Translations under genes and position numbers: made by a program
Shown here: piece after piece, positions 16,965 to 25,684 of the stretch
Position numbering within the stretch: the first letter of the stretch is position 1
Layout: every line of letters starts with the position of its first letter
Source of the DNA: Pirellulimonas nuda
GTDB taxonomy: Bacteria > Planctomycetota > Planctomycetia > Pirellulales > Lacipirellulaceae
Reading direction: 5' to 3'
NCBI RefSeq assembly: GCF_007750855.1
Contig: NZ_CP036291.1
Span: 4,216,001 to 4,280,000, forward strand
Length of the DNA: 64,000 nt
The notes under the pieces: model-generated
Databases searched by the model: none
What the model was told of the DNA's origin: nothing
The model's input: only the letters and a program-made list of their open reading frames with translations

Positions 16965-17266
16965 GCGGCGGGTTCCCCCTGCGGACCGGCGGGGTCTGCC
17001 AGAGGGGCGTCCGGGTCCCCCAGCGAGCCGGCGGGTCGCCGGCCGGCAGGGAGCCGTTCCGCGGTCCGCATCACTTGGCTGAGCGCGGTGAACGCCAAGT
17101 AGCTAGCGGCGAGCACAACCGGAGTGACCAGCACGAACCCCAGCCCGACGAGCAGCCCGATGGCCCAAAACTCTTGCCGGCTCGCCGCGGCGACCAGCAC
17201 CAGCAGCAGCGACACGACCGGCAACGCGAGCAGGGCCGTGCGGATGCTGAATCGGAACGAAGGCAT
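16961..17266 (-). CDS. Small two-helix membrane protein
   Basis: 101 residues. Two long hydrophobic segments (TALLALPVVSLLLVLVAAAS and the stretch from AIGLLVGL to ASYLAF) are followed by a hydrophilic Pro/Gly-rich tail. No family recognised. Its stop overlaps the start of the 706-residue gene by 4 nt (ATGA), so it is probably the first gene of the exporter operon. Confidence 0.65.
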   Translation of the reverse strand: MPSFRFSIRTALLALPVVSLLLVLVAAASRQEFWAIGLLVGLGFVLVTPVVLAASYLAFTALSQVMRTAERLPAGRRPAGSLGDPDAPLADPAGPQGEPAA

Positions 17267-17322
17267 GGCCCGATTCTCGCAGATTGCCCGTGAGATGCAA
17301 CAAACGTGGGGCGGAAACGGCT

Positions 17323-17532
17323 AACCACCAAGGACACCAAGGGACACGAAGGACGGCCGCAAGAAAGAATAGGGCAGGTGTCGGCGATGAGCTCGTTGAG
17401 GAGCGCGGACAATTTCCATCGAGTTTTCTATCCCTTTCGATCCGCTTTCTCCGCGATCATCCGCGTCCGAATCTTGCTTATCTTCTTTTCTTTCTCTTGC
17501 GTCCTTTGTGTTCCTTCATGTCCTTCGTGGTT
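17323..17532. repeat. Mosaic inverted-repeat element, 3' of lipA
   Basis: The left arm (from 17323, AACCACCAAGGACACC onward) is complementary to the right arm ending at 17532 (GTCCTTCGTGGTT), over about 40 nt with mismatches. The interior carries another dispersed unit, ATCCGCGTCC near 17460. The right arm reaches into the lipA stop codon. The element fills most of the gap to the next gene. Confidence 0.8.
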
Positions 17533-18479
17533 CAACCTTTCTCGGCGCCAAACGAGACACGCTCGCCGCTGCGGGCGGCGGCAACCAGTTCGCCGGCGCG
17601 GAACGAGCTACGCACCAGCGGGCCCGCGGCGACGCCGCCGAAGCCGAGGTCGTAGGCCGCCTCGGTCCACTGGGCGAACGTGTCGGGGTGGACGTAGCGC
17701 TCGACCGGCACGAACCGCTCGCCGGGGCGGCCCGGGGCCAGGTATTGGCCCAGGGTCAGCAGGCTGACCCCCGCGCCGCGGAGCAGGCGCATCGCGTCGA
17801 TCACCTCGTCGTCTGTTTCGCCCAAGCCGACCATGATGCTGCTCTTGGTCAGCAGGTCGGGGCGGAGCCGACCCGCTTCGGCCAGCATCCGCAGGCTCAG
17901 GTCGAACGAGGCCCGCGGGTCGCGGACGTGGCGGTCGAGCCGCGGCACGCACTCGACGTTGTGGGCGTACACCTGCAGCGGGGCGCCGTCGAGCAGCGCC
18001 GCCAGCGCCGCGAAGTCGCCGGCCAAGTCGCTCCCCAGCAGCTCGATGCCGACCATGGGCAGCCGGCGGTGGATGGCGTCGACGCACGCGCGGTAGTGCC
18101 CGGCCCCGCCGTCGAGAAGATCATCGCGGTTGACGACAGTGATCACCACAAAGTCGAGCCCCATCCGCTGGACCGCGTCGGCGAGCCGCTCGGGCTCCTG
18201 GGCCTCGGGGGGCTCGGGCGCTTTGAGCGTTTGGACCGAGCAGAACCGGCAGCCGCGGGTGCACTCCTTGCCGGCGACCATGAAGGTGGCGGTCCCCCGC
18301 CCCCAGCAGTCGTGCAGGTTGGGGCAGCGGGCCTCTTCGCACACGGTGTGCAGCGCGCCGGTCTCGACCGCGCCGGCGGTCTTGTTGTAGATCGCTAGCG
18401 CGCTGTTGGCGGGCAAATCCCGCCGCAGCCACTCGGGCAGGCGGGGACGGGTGGGCTTATTGGGGGCGAGGTTTTCCAC
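17532..18479 (-). CDS. lipA: Lipoyl synthase
   Basis: 315 residues, close to the usual length. The auxiliary cluster motif has C47, C52 and C58 (CEEARCPNLHDCW), and the radical-SAM motif CTRGCRFC has C73, C77 and C80. SIMVGLGE and LTLGQYLAPG are LipA-specific. It inserts two sulfurs into protein-bound octanoyl groups to make lipoyl cofactor. The stop codon is embedded in the end of an inverted-repeat element. Another such element lies between its start and cysK. Confidence 0.97.
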   Translation of the reverse strand: MENLAPNKPTRPRLPEWLRRDLPANSALAIYNKTAGAVETGALHTVCEEARCPNLHDCWGRGTATFMVAGKECTRGCRFCSVQTLKAPEPPEAQEPERLADAVQRMGLDFVVITVVNRDDLLDGGAGHYRACVDAIHRRLPMVGIELLGSDLAGDFAALAALLDGAPLQVYAHNVECVPRLDRHVRDPRASFDLSLRMLAEAGRLRPDLLTKSSIMVGLGETDDEVIDAMRLLRGAGVSLLTLGQYLAPGRPGERFVPVERYVHPDTFAQWTEAAYDLGFGGVAAGPLVRSSFRAGELVAAARSGERVSFGAEKG

Positions 18480-18521
18480 GTAGGCATGCTACGAACCAAC
18501 CGGCCGACTGACAATCCGATG

Positions 18522-18732
18522 GACGGACGGCCAACCACGTAGGACACTAAGGAACACACAGGACGGGCGGAAGAATAGGACGCCGATGATCGCAGATTGA
18601 CGGGATTCTACAGATCCGCGTCGCCGCTTCCACAATCCGTTCTTAATCCGCTGAATCCGCGGCAATCTGCGTCCTATTCTTCCGTCCTGCTCCTTCCTTT
18701 CTTGGTGTCCCTTCGTGGTTAGACCGTCCGTC
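18522..18732. repeat. Mosaic inverted-repeat element between cysK and lipA
   Basis: Clearest member of the family. Arms of about 80 nt start at 18522 (GACGGACGGCCAACCACG) and end at 18732 (CGTGGTTAGACCGTCCGTC). Both arms contain AGGACAC-type units and GGAAGAATAGGACG or its complement. The element ends 1 nt before the cysK stop and starts 43 nt from the lipA start, so it occupies nearly the whole gap. Confidence 0.88.
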
Positions 18733-18733
18733 G

Positions 18734-19672
18734 CTAGCCCGTTAGCCCCTCGAAGAGCGGGGTCGACAGGTAGCGTTCGCCGAGGCTGCACATGATGGTG
18801 ACGATCCGCTTGCCCCGCATCTCGGGGCGGGCCGCTACCTTGGCGGCGGCGCACATGTTGGCGCCGCTGCTGATGCCGGCCATGATGCCTTCTTCCTTGG
18901 CGAGCCGGCGGGCCCATAGGAAGGCCTCCTCGTTACTCACCAGCACCGTCTCGTCGACGATACTCATGTCCAGGTTCTTGGGGATGAACCCGGCGCCGAT
19001 CCCTTGGATCTTGTGCGGCCCGGGGCTGCCGCCGGAGATGACCGGCGACGAATCGGGCTCGACCGCGATCGCCAGGAAGTTCGGGTTCTGCTTCTTCAGG
19101 TAGCGGGCCGCGCCGGTGATCGTGCCGCCGGTGCCGACGCCCGAGACGATCACGTCGATGTCGCCCCCCGAATCCTCCCAGATCTCCGGGCCGGTGGTCG
19201 CCTCGTGGATCGCCGGGTTGGCCGGGTTCTCGAACTGCTGCGGCATCCAGTGGCCCGGCTGGCTGGCCATCTCCGTGGCGCGGCCGATGGCGCCCTTCAT
19301 TCCTTCGGCGGCCGGGGTCAGCACCAGCTCGGCGCCCATCGCCCGCAGCAGCGCGCGTCGCTCGAGCGACATCGACTCCGGCATGGTGAGCGTGAGCTTG
19401 TACCCCTTGGCGGCGCAGACGAACGCGAGCGCGATGCCCGTGTTGCCGCTGGTCGGCTCGACGATCATTGTGTCTGCCTTGATGTGGCCGTCGCGCTCGC
19501 CCGCCTCGATCATCGCGGCGCCGATGCGGTCCTTCACGCTGTTCAGGGGCTGAAAGAACTCGCACTTCGCGAAGACCGTCGCGTGCCCCTGCGGCACGAG
19601 CCGATTGATGCGGATCATCGGCGTGTCGCCGATGCAGGTGGCGGCGTTGTCGTAGGTTCGGTTACGCGGCAT
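18734..19672 (-). CDS. cysK: Cysteine synthase (O-acetylserine sulfhydrylase)
   Basis: 312 residues, normal for CysK/CysM. The PLP lysine is K47 in NSVKDR, the substrate loop PTSGNTG is at 73-79, and the PLP phosphate loop is [10 protein letters not shown]. It makes cysteine from O-acetylserine and sulfide in the cytoplasm. CysK fits slightly better than CysM or cystathionine beta-synthase by length and lack of extra domains. It may be co-transcribed with lipA, with the inverted-repeat element between them. Confidence 0.95.
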   Translation of the reverse strand: MPRNRTYDNAATCIGDTPMIRINRLVPQGHATVFAKCEFFQPLNSVKDRIGAAMIEAGERDGHIKADTMIVEPTSGNTGIALAFVCAAKGYKLTLTMPESMSLERRALLRAMGAELVLTPAAEGMKGAIGRATEMASQPGHWMPQQFENPANPAIHEATTGPEIWEDSGGDIDVIVSGVGTGGTITGAARYLKKQNPNFLAIAVEPDSSPVISGGSPGPHKIQGIGAGFIPKNLDMSIVDETVLVSNEEAFLWARRLAKEEGIMAGISSGANMCAAAKVAARPEMRGKRIVTIMCSLGERYLSTPLFEGLTG

Positions 19673-19823
19673 GGCGGGCGCCCTCGATCGAGTGGATGAG
19701 TCTGCCAGCGATTATCGGCAAAGCCCTCCCAGGAACAAGGTCTGTCGCCAAGGCGCGAAGAAGCCAAGGAAAATCCGAAAGTCCTTCGGGCCTGGCGGGC
19801 TCATACGGCTTCGTCGCGGAACG

Positions 19824-19857
19824 AAAAAAGCCTCGGCCGAACGTTTCGGCCGAGGCT
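19824..19857 (-). terminator. Rho-independent terminator
   Basis: A perfect 13-bp stem AGCCTCGGCCGAA / TTCGGCCGAGGCT around a 3-nt loop. On the minus strand it is followed by a run of six T (AAAAAA at 19824-19829 on the plus strand). It lies 29 nt beyond the stop of the 19886-20515 gene. This is the only textbook terminator I see in the window. Confidence 0.92.
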
Positions 19858-19885
19858 GCTCGCGGGCGGTGGGTGAGCGGGGGCG

Positions 19886-20515
19886 TTAGTGGAACTGGCG
19901 GTGCAGCTCGATGGCCAGCACGTGGAGCCGGGCGACGCCGTCGCGGAGGGCGCACAACTCGTGGTCGACCCCCTGGGGCGCCGGGGCGTAGCCCACGCTG
20001 TGGCGCCGCAGCGGAGCGCCGACGAACGCCGGCTGGCCAAGTGCGATCGCCCCACGGCTGCCGCTCAGGCTCACCGCGAATCCGGGCTGCCCGAAGCCGA
20101 CCCGCTGGACGACCACCGGCCGGGAGTAGGCCACGACGCGCCGCTGCGGCTGGCGACGCTCGAGCCAAGCGACGGCGGCGCCGATCTTCTCTTCGATCAC
20201 ACAGGCGTGCTCGTCGATGTGGTGGGCCAGGTCGGCCAGCCGCTCGAGCTGCCGCCGGGTGCGGACCCCCGCAGCCAGCCCGGCGTCCAGGCGGTTGAGG
20301 TCGTCACGCAGTTGCCCCAGTTCGCCGAGGATGATGTGTCGGTCGGCACAATCCACCAGCAGCCGCGAGGCCTGGAACTCCAGCACGCCCACCTGCTGGC
20401 GGAGGGCGTCGGTGGGGCTCGCCGGGCGGTAGGCGTGGTGGTGATGGTCCGCACGCGCCGAACCGGCCGAAACGAGGGCCAACGCAGCGACAGTAAGCAT
20501 GGATTGCTTGAACAT
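19886..20515 (-). CDS. Secreted helical protein of unknown function
   Basis: 209 residues. A signal peptide (SMLTVAALALVSAGSARA, cleavage near residue 22) is followed by a His cluster DHHHHAY. A helical stretch with regularly spaced Leu/Arg follows (LGELGQLRDDLNRLDAGLAA, RRQLERLADLAHHIDEHACV), then a Val/Gly-rich region. No family recognised. It stands alone, with a strong terminator downstream and a hairpin-rich 5' leader upstream, and is probably transcribed as a single gene. Confidence 0.7.
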   Translation of the reverse strand: MFKQSMLTVAALALVSAGSARADHHHHAYRPASPTDALRQQVGVLEFQASRLLVDCADRHIILGELGQLRDDLNRLDAGLAAGVRTRRQLERLADLAHHIDEHACVIEEKIGAAVAWLERRQPQRRVVAYSRPVVVQRVGFGQPGFAVSLSGSRGAIALGQPAFVGAPLRRHSVGYAPAPQGVDHELCALRDGVARLHVLAIELHRQFH

Positions 20516-20868
20516 CAGGATTCTCCCTGGGCGGCAGTGCCGCCCCGCAGTTAGCGCGCCCGTGACGGGCCTGACAGAACCGCGTGCCGGGCGCCACCGC
20601 CCGACGGTTCTGGTGACGCAGGGAGAGAATGCGCGTTCGGCGCCAATGGCCGCAAAGAAGTTTGCGAAATGAAGTAAGCCGTTTTATTGAAACAACTTAC
20701 GAACACTCATAAAAAGAACTGGGCCAGTCGCGAAGCCCGACGACAGACATCAATCGGACCACAGCGCCATCACCTTGACACATACAGCCAGCTCGCAGAG
20801 GCACCCAGTCGCGGGGGGACAGCATAGACCCTCCCCTGCGTCTGGGCGCCTCCGCGAGGGGCCCTCGT
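20516..20868 (-). promoter_or_regulatory. Structured 5' leader and intergenic gap
   Basis: 353 nt without a gene. On the minus strand, upstream of the secreted helical protein gene, three perfect stems occur. CGCAAA/TTTGCG is at 20650-20665. CAGAACCG/CGGTTCTG is at 20575-20612, enclosing CGGGCG/CGCCCG. GGGCGGC/GCCGCCC is at 20529-20545, just before a GGGAG ribosome site. A locally AT-rich stretch (20640-20730) could hold the promoter. The part near 20842-20862 has a weak GC hairpin after the 20869-21885 gene. No known riboswitch class recognised. Confidence 0.4.
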
Positions 20869-21885
20869 TTAGCGCTGCGACCGCGTCTGGCGGCTGGCCG
20901 AGGCGTTGGTGCGTGGCTGCGAAGCAACGCCGGTGTTGGGGCGGTACTTGCTGTTGCGGTAGAGCTGGGCGACGTTGGCGCCCTGCGGCGGGTTGACGAA
21001 GATCTTCGGGTCGTCGATCACCCACGGGGTCGACCAGCTCCGGCCGTTGTCCCAGTTGGCGACGTTGAAGAAGAAGTTGTTCATCGTCTCGCAGCGGTAG
21101 CTGTAGGCGAAGTTCGAGGCGAGGTAGTCGTCGGCCGTGAGGTCGTCGACGCCGGGGCTGGCGTAGTAGTGGATCTGGCCGTCGCTGGTGAAGCTCATGC
21201 CGAAGGTCCACCAGCCGGGCTCGGTGATCTCGGGGCCCTTCATGTCCTGGCCGCGCGAGTTGGAGCGGACGGTGATGTAGGCGGAGTCGACCTCGTTCCG
21301 CTTCGAGTTCTTGCTCTTGAACACAATGAACATGCCGGGCCAGTAGGGCTCGTACTCGCCGTCGGGGGTCTTGCCTCGGCAGTCGCAGCGGACGCCGAAG
21401 GAGCTCCCAGAGCGCTGCTCCCACTGCTCAAACGGCGGCAGGTACACACGCACCGTGCAGCTGGGCTGCCACGAGACGGGGATCGAGCGGCCCAGGCGGC
21501 GGTCGAACTTCATCAACAGGTCGTCCTGCTGCTGCTCGCCGCTGAGGCGTCCCGGGATGCCGGAGTAGCGCGTCGCCATGTAGAGCGCCCCGGTGCTGCC
21601 GGGGATGCCGTCGGGCGGGGTGGCGATGCGTTTCACGCTATCGGGCGTGCCGCGCTTGGCGCCCTCGTGCCACAGGCCGTTGTTGCTGTAGCCGCCCGGG
21701 GCGCGTTGGTACTCGTCTTGTTCGTAGCTGCTCTTGGGCAGGTTGGTGCGGTAAGACCAGTTCTCGCTCTCGAAATCGTCCGAGCAGTTCTCGAGCCAGG
21801 TCCCCGCGCCGGGAACGAACGGCGCGGCCCCCCAAGCGGGCGTGGCGAGGCAGGTAAGGATGGCGAAGACGTGGAAGGAGCGCAT
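20869..21885 (-). CDS. Secreted protein of unknown function
   Basis: 338 residues. The signal peptide (VFAILTCLATPAWGA) is cleaved near residue 20. The mature part is rich in Trp, Tyr and Asn, with DFESENWSYRTNLPKSSYEQ, DSAYITVRSNSRG and EPGWWTFGMSFTSDGQIHYY. This pattern suggests a beta-jelly-roll like those of extracellular glycan-binding or lyase proteins, but I do not recognise a family. The C-terminus is a basic Arg/Ser/Thr tail. A GGAGG-like site lies before the ATG. Confidence 0.72.
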   Translation of the reverse strand: MRSFHVFAILTCLATPAWGAAPFVPGAGTWLENCSDDFESENWSYRTNLPKSSYEQDEYQRAPGGYSNNGLWHEGAKRGTPDSVKRIATPPDGIPGSTGALYMATRYSGIPGRLSGEQQQDDLLMKFDRRLGRSIPVSWQPSCTVRVYLPPFEQWEQRSGSSFGVRCDCRGKTPDGEYEPYWPGMFIVFKSKNSKRNEVDSAYITVRSNSRGQDMKGPEITEPGWWTFGMSFTSDGQIHYYASPGVDDLTADDYLASNFAYSYRCETMNNFFFNVANWDNGRSWSTPWVIDDPKIFVNPPQGANVAQLYRNSKYRPNTGVASQPRTNASASRQTRSQR

Positions 21886-21999
21886 GGCTCTTGCCTCCCT
21901 GGCGGTGCGGTGTGACGGTGCGTTGTCGTCACCATCGGCACAACCGGCACGGGGGCTCCAGCGGAAACCGCCCGCACGAGGGCGCCCTCCCCGCTTGCT

Positions 22000-22476
22000 C
22001 TACGATCCGCGACAACGCCCGCCGTCGCCGCAAGCGTTGCAAGCAGCCTCCGCGCCCGCTGCGTTGGTCAGGCAGACCGCGATGCGGTCTTCCATCACGG
22101 CCGCGATCAGCGGGTCGATCCCCAGCGGCGCGGTGACGAGATGGCTCACGCCCGGGTGCCGCGCGGCCGCCTTGGCCGACAGGGCCGGGATGTCCTGGTC
22201 CCAGTGCCGGCCGGGGCCGAGGAAGTAGGGCATCACCACCACCCGCTTGGCGCCGCGCTCCACACAGCGGTCGAAGGCCGTGGCGATCGACGGCTCCGCC
22301 AGCTCCATGTGGGCCGGCTCAACGATCTCCATGCCGCTCTGCCGGCGGAAGAGCTCGGCGACCTCCAGCAACAGCGCATTGCTGGCGTCACGGCGTGAGC
22401 CGTGGTCGACCACGATGATGCCGACCGACTCGTCCGCACCGACCCGCGCCTTAAGCGTCTCTCGCGGGGCGTTCAT
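22000..22476 (-). CDS. Sirohydrochlorin chelatase-like protein (CbiX/SirB family)
   Basis: 158 residues, single-domain length like SirB/CbiXS. The metal-binding His is in IIVVDHGSRRD (H25), with a second His-containing region VVMPYFLGPGRHWDQDIP. The C-terminus is unusual in carrying CNACGDGGRC, a cysteine cluster like those that bind an iron-sulfur centre in some CbiX proteins. Family role: insertion of Fe or Co into sirohydrochlorin for siroheme or cobalamin. The start overlaps the M16 peptidase gene by 4 nt, an odd neighbour. The metal cannot be decided from sequence. Confidence 0.85.
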   Translation of the reverse strand: MNAPRETLKARVGADESVGIIVVDHGSRRDASNALLLEVAELFRRQSGMEIVEPAHMELAEPSIATAFDRCVERGAKRVVVMPYFLGPGRHWDQDIPALSAKAAARHPGVSHLVTAPLGIDPLIAAVMEDRIAVCLTNAAGAEAACNACGDGGRCRGS

Positions 22477-23714
22477 ACGCGCGGCGTGGCGATGTCGTCA
22501 CGGGGTCCGACGGTAAGCGTCGCGGACTTTGCCAGCGGGAACCGCCCCAGCACGCGGGCGATGTCGTCCGGCGTGAGGGCGTCGATCGAGCGTAGGTCGT
22601 CCCGCACCGCGCGGTACTCGCGGCGGTGTCCCCAGTTGCCGCCGACGCTGAACATCCGGCTGCGGGGGCGTTCGCTCCCCAGCACCACGCGCGAGCGGAG
22701 CTTGGCCTTGGCCAGCTTGAGCTCGTCGGCCGTCACCCCCTGGGCGTCTACCTGTTGCAGCACCTTCTCGATGCGCTCGAGGATCTCCTCGGCGTCTTCG
22801 GGCATCGCGCTGAGCCAGGCGTAGTACATCCCCAGCCCCTGGTACTCGTAGTGGCCCAGGCTGGCGGACTCGGCGATCCCCGGGTCGATAAACTCCCAGT
22901 AGAACCGGCTGCCGGAGTCGTCGCCGACGATGGTCGTCAACAGCTTCGCCGCGAAGCGGTCTGCGTCTTCGGCGTCCGGCGCGGCGCCCAGCCGGAGCAC
23001 GTACTGCTGCGTCGCCGAGGGCTGCGTGACCGCCTCGAACCCGGTGCGGCCCGACAGCTTCTCGATCTGGCGCTGCACGCTCGGGCCGGTCCAGGCGCCG
23101 CAGCGCTGGTTCAGGTCGTCCACCAATTGCTCAAAATCAAGTCGGCCCGCGGCGGCGACGTACAGGTTGCTGGGGGCGTAGCGCTGGGCAAAGTACTGGG
23201 CCATCTGGTCGCGCGAGAGCGCGGCGATGCTGGCGTCGGTGCCCAGCACGCTGCGGGTGATCGCGTGACCGCCGAAGGCCAGTTGCTTCACGCGGTCGTC
23301 CATGCCGTACGGGGGCTGGTCGAGATACATCTGGATCTCTTCCTGGATGACCTTCTTCTCCATGTCGAAGTCGTCCACCCGCAGGCTCGGCCGCATGATG
23401 TCCGCCAAGAGGTCGATGCAGGAGGTCTGGTGCTCGGGCAGCACCGACGCGTAGTAGACGGTGCTCTCTTCGCTGGTGAAGGCGTTGTAGTGGGCGCCGA
23501 TCTCGTCGAACTCGCGGTTCACGTCGTCTGCGCTGCGGCGCTCGGTCCCCTTGAACAGCATGTGCTCCAAGAAGTGGCTCACCCCGGCGACATCGTCGGT
23601 CTCGTCGCGCGAACCGGCGCGTACGAAGAAGCCCATCGCCAGCGAGTGGGCGTCCGGGTCGCACTCGGCGACCAGTTCCAGCCCGTTGTCCAAACGCTCT
23701 TTACGAAACTCCAC
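22473..23714 (-). CDS. M16 family zinc metallopeptidase, catalytic subunit
   Basis: 413 residues. The inverted zinc motif HFLEH is at residues 47-51 with the downstream Glu region ESTVYYASV, as in processing-protease and PqqL-type peptidases. The two M16 halves (about 1-210 and 220-413) are both present. It overlaps the upstream M16 gene by 14 nt, and that partner lacks the zinc motif, so the two probably form an active/inactive heterodimer. Cytoplasmic or periplasmic location is unclear because no signal peptide is seen. Confidence 0.93.
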   Translation of the reverse strand: MEFRKERLDNGLELVAECDPDAHSLAMGFFVRAGSRDETDDVAGVSHFLEHMLFKGTERRSADDVNREFDEIGAHYNAFTSEESTVYYASVLPEHQTSCIDLLADIMRPSLRVDDFDMEKKVIQEEIQMYLDQPPYGMDDRVKQLAFGGHAITRSVLGTDASIAALSRDQMAQYFAQRYAPSNLYVAAAGRLDFEQLVDDLNQRCGAWTGPSVQRQIEKLSGRTGFEAVTQPSATQQYVLRLGAAPDAEDADRFAAKLLTTIVGDDSGSRFYWEFIDPGIAESASLGHYEYQGLGMYYAWLSAMPEDAEEILERIEKVLQQVDAQGVTADELKLAKAKLRSRVVLGSERPRSRMFSVGGNWGHRREYRAVRDDLRSIDALTPDDIARVLGRFPLAKSATLTVGPRDDIATPRV

Positions 23715-24945
23715 GGGGCGCCTCCAGCGGTTGGGGTCCGAGGGTGACGATCGTGAAATCTCGCGGCGGCAACGCCTTGAGGAACGCGTTGATCGATTCG
23801 GCGGTCACCGCGTCAAACGCCACGGCAACCTCTTCGAGGCTGCGGGCCCGACCCAGGTGCTTCCAGTCGCGGGCCAGCGAGGCGGCGCGGCTGCTGGTTG
23901 ATTCTTGCTGCATGATCAGCGAGCTCTTCACCCGGGCCTTGAGGCGGTCAAGCTCTTCTTTGGTCACCCCTTCGGCCAGTCGCACCAGCTCCTGGCAGGT
24001 GACGTCCAGCGTCTCTTGGGCGCGCTCCGCGCTGGTGCCGGCGTGGCAGAACACCGCCGCGCGGTCCACCTGCGACTGCAGCGACGCGCTCACCGTGTAG
24101 CACAGACCGCGCTTCTCGCGCACCTCCGTGAACAGACGGGAGCTCGACCCCCCAGACAGCACCCCAACCGCCGCCCACGCTTGAAAGTAGTCGGCGTGCT
24201 TGTAGGGAACGGTGTTAAACGCCAGCCCCAGGTGGCACTGGCTCGAATCGAGCGGGATGTGCGTGATCGGCGGCGGCGGGTCTTCTTCTCGCTCTTTGGC
24301 CATCGGGTCGACGTGCCAGTCCCCCAGCAGCGACTGGACATGCTCCAGCGTCCGGTCCCAATCAAACCGGCCCGCGACCGCCAGGATGGCGTGGTCGGGG
24401 CGGTAACGCTGGGCAGAGAACCGCTGGATGTCGGCCGCGGTCACGGCCTCGATCCCCTCTACGTTCCCGTGGCTGGCCCGGCCCCACGGCGCGGGGTAGT
24501 GCTGCCGGCGGACCACTTCGATCACCTTCTGCGCCGGCTCGTCCTCCATGCCGCGCACCTCTTGCAGGCAGACCTGCCGGCCCGCCTCAAGCTGGTCGCC
24601 CGGTAGGTGGGGCCGGCGGACGATGTCGGCGTACACCGCCAGCGCGTCGTGCAACTGCTCCGCCACGCACGCGGCCGAGAACACGGTCTGCGTGACGCCG
24701 ACCGATTCGCCCCGCTCGACCCCCAGCCCGTCGAGCGCCTCGACCAGCGCCCGGTTGTCTCGGCTCCCCGCGCCCCGCAGCGTCATCTCGCAGGTGAAGT
24801 TCGCCAGACCGAACTTCCCGACAGGGTCGAGCGAGCAACCCGCCGGGATCAGCAGGTTAAAGGCCGCGGAGTCGCGTGATTCGACCGGCTCGCCGATGAG
24901 CGTCAGGCCGTTCGGGAACGTATGGCTGTAGATCGTGGCTGGCAC
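23701..24945 (-). CDS. M16 family peptidase-like protein, non-catalytic subunit
   Basis: 414 residues, homologous in layout to the neighbouring peptidase, with the Arg/Tyr region of the second half kept (SRLFTEVREKRGLCYTVSAS). At the zinc site HxxEH is replaced by NFTCE (residues 49-53), so it cannot bind the catalytic zinc. Paired M16 genes with one inactive member are common (mitochondrial MPP, bacterial heterodimers), and the inactive chain helps bind substrate. It is translated just before the active subunit with a 14-nt overlap. Confidence 0.92.
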   Translation of the reverse strand: MPATIYSHTFPNGLTLIGEPVESRDSAAFNLLIPAGCSLDPVGKFGLANFTCEMTLRGAGSRDNRALVEALDGLGVERGESVGVTQTVFSAACVAEQLHDALAVYADIVRRPHLPGDQLEAGRQVCLQEVRGMEDEPAQKVIEVVRRQHYPAPWGRASHGNVEGIEAVTAADIQRFSAQRYRPDHAILAVAGRFDWDRTLEHVQSLLGDWHVDPMAKEREEDPPPPITHIPLDSSQCHLGLAFNTVPYKHADYFQAWAAVGVLSGGSSSRLFTEVREKRGLCYTVSASLQSQVDRAAVFCHAGTSAERAQETLDVTCQELVRLAEGVTKEELDRLKARVKSSLIMQQESTSSRAASLARDWKHLGRARSLEEVAVAFDAVTAESINAFLKALPPRDFTIVTLGPQPLEAPRGVS

Positions 24946-25129
24946 AGGGGAGCGGTTGGCCTTTGTCAGTGGTGGGCGCCCGGGTCGAGGCGGAGCGGAG
25001 CCCCCAGGCGGTCGCGATCGAACGGCCGGGAGTGACGCTGGGGGCTGCGGCTAGCGCCTACGACCCCAGCCACCCTAACCCGTGGCCATTGAGCCTCACA
25101 GCCTACGGCCGCGGCCTGCAAGCCGCAAG

Positions 25130-25684
25130 TCAAACCAGCGCCCGCTCAACGGCGCGGTAGAGCGTGCCGGTCATCCGGAACCCCAGCTTGTGGTACAGCC
25201 GGATGGCGCCCTTGTTAGCGCCGGTGACCTCAAGGTAGGCGTTGGGGAGTCCGGCAAGCTGCATGCCGCGCAGCGCCGCGGCCACCAGCGCCGCCCCGAC
25301 CCCCCTGCCACGGTGAAACGGGGTGACCCCCACGTTCTGGATGGCGCCGAAGCTGGGAGAACTACGGACCCCTTGGATGGCGCCGCACACCTCGGGCTTG
25401 TGGGGCGCCCCCTCGTACACCGCCAGCCAGGTCGCGTCCGGCAAGAATCCTACGCGGCCAAAGACGGCCTCCATCAGGCGGTGGGCCGAGGCGCGGTCCG
25501 CCAAGCAGTCGAACAGCGACGCGTCGATCTCGCCCTGAAAGCTGGCGAAGGTCGCCTCGGCGTGGCCGGCCAGCGCGTGCTTGTTCCAGGGGACCAGACG
25601 GTACCCGCGCCGGAGACGCGGCGCCGCGATCGGCTCGTGCAGATCGATCTCCATCCGGTACCGCTTGAAATACTTCAGGCTCAT
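25130..25684 (-). CDS. GNAT family N-acetyltransferase
   Basis: 184 residues. The acetyl-CoA loop is HRGRGVGAALV, followed by the C-terminal GNAT strand-helix NAYLEVTGANKGAIRLYHKL and GFRMTGTLYR. The N-terminal part is less conserved and contains FQGEIDASLFDCLADR. The substrate cannot be inferred. It lies alone between an M16 gene and a repeat-containing gap. The downstream gap (24946-25129) shows nothing recognisable. Confidence 0.9.
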   Translation of the reverse strand: MSLKYFKRYRMEIDLHEPIAAPRLRRGYRLVPWNKHALAGHAEATFASFQGEIDASLFDCLADRASAHRLMEAVFGRVGFLPDATWLAVYEGAPHKPEVCGAIQGVRSSPSFGAIQNVGVTPFHRGRGVGAALVAAALRGMQLAGLPNAYLEVTGANKGAIRLYHKLGFRMTGTLYRAVERALV

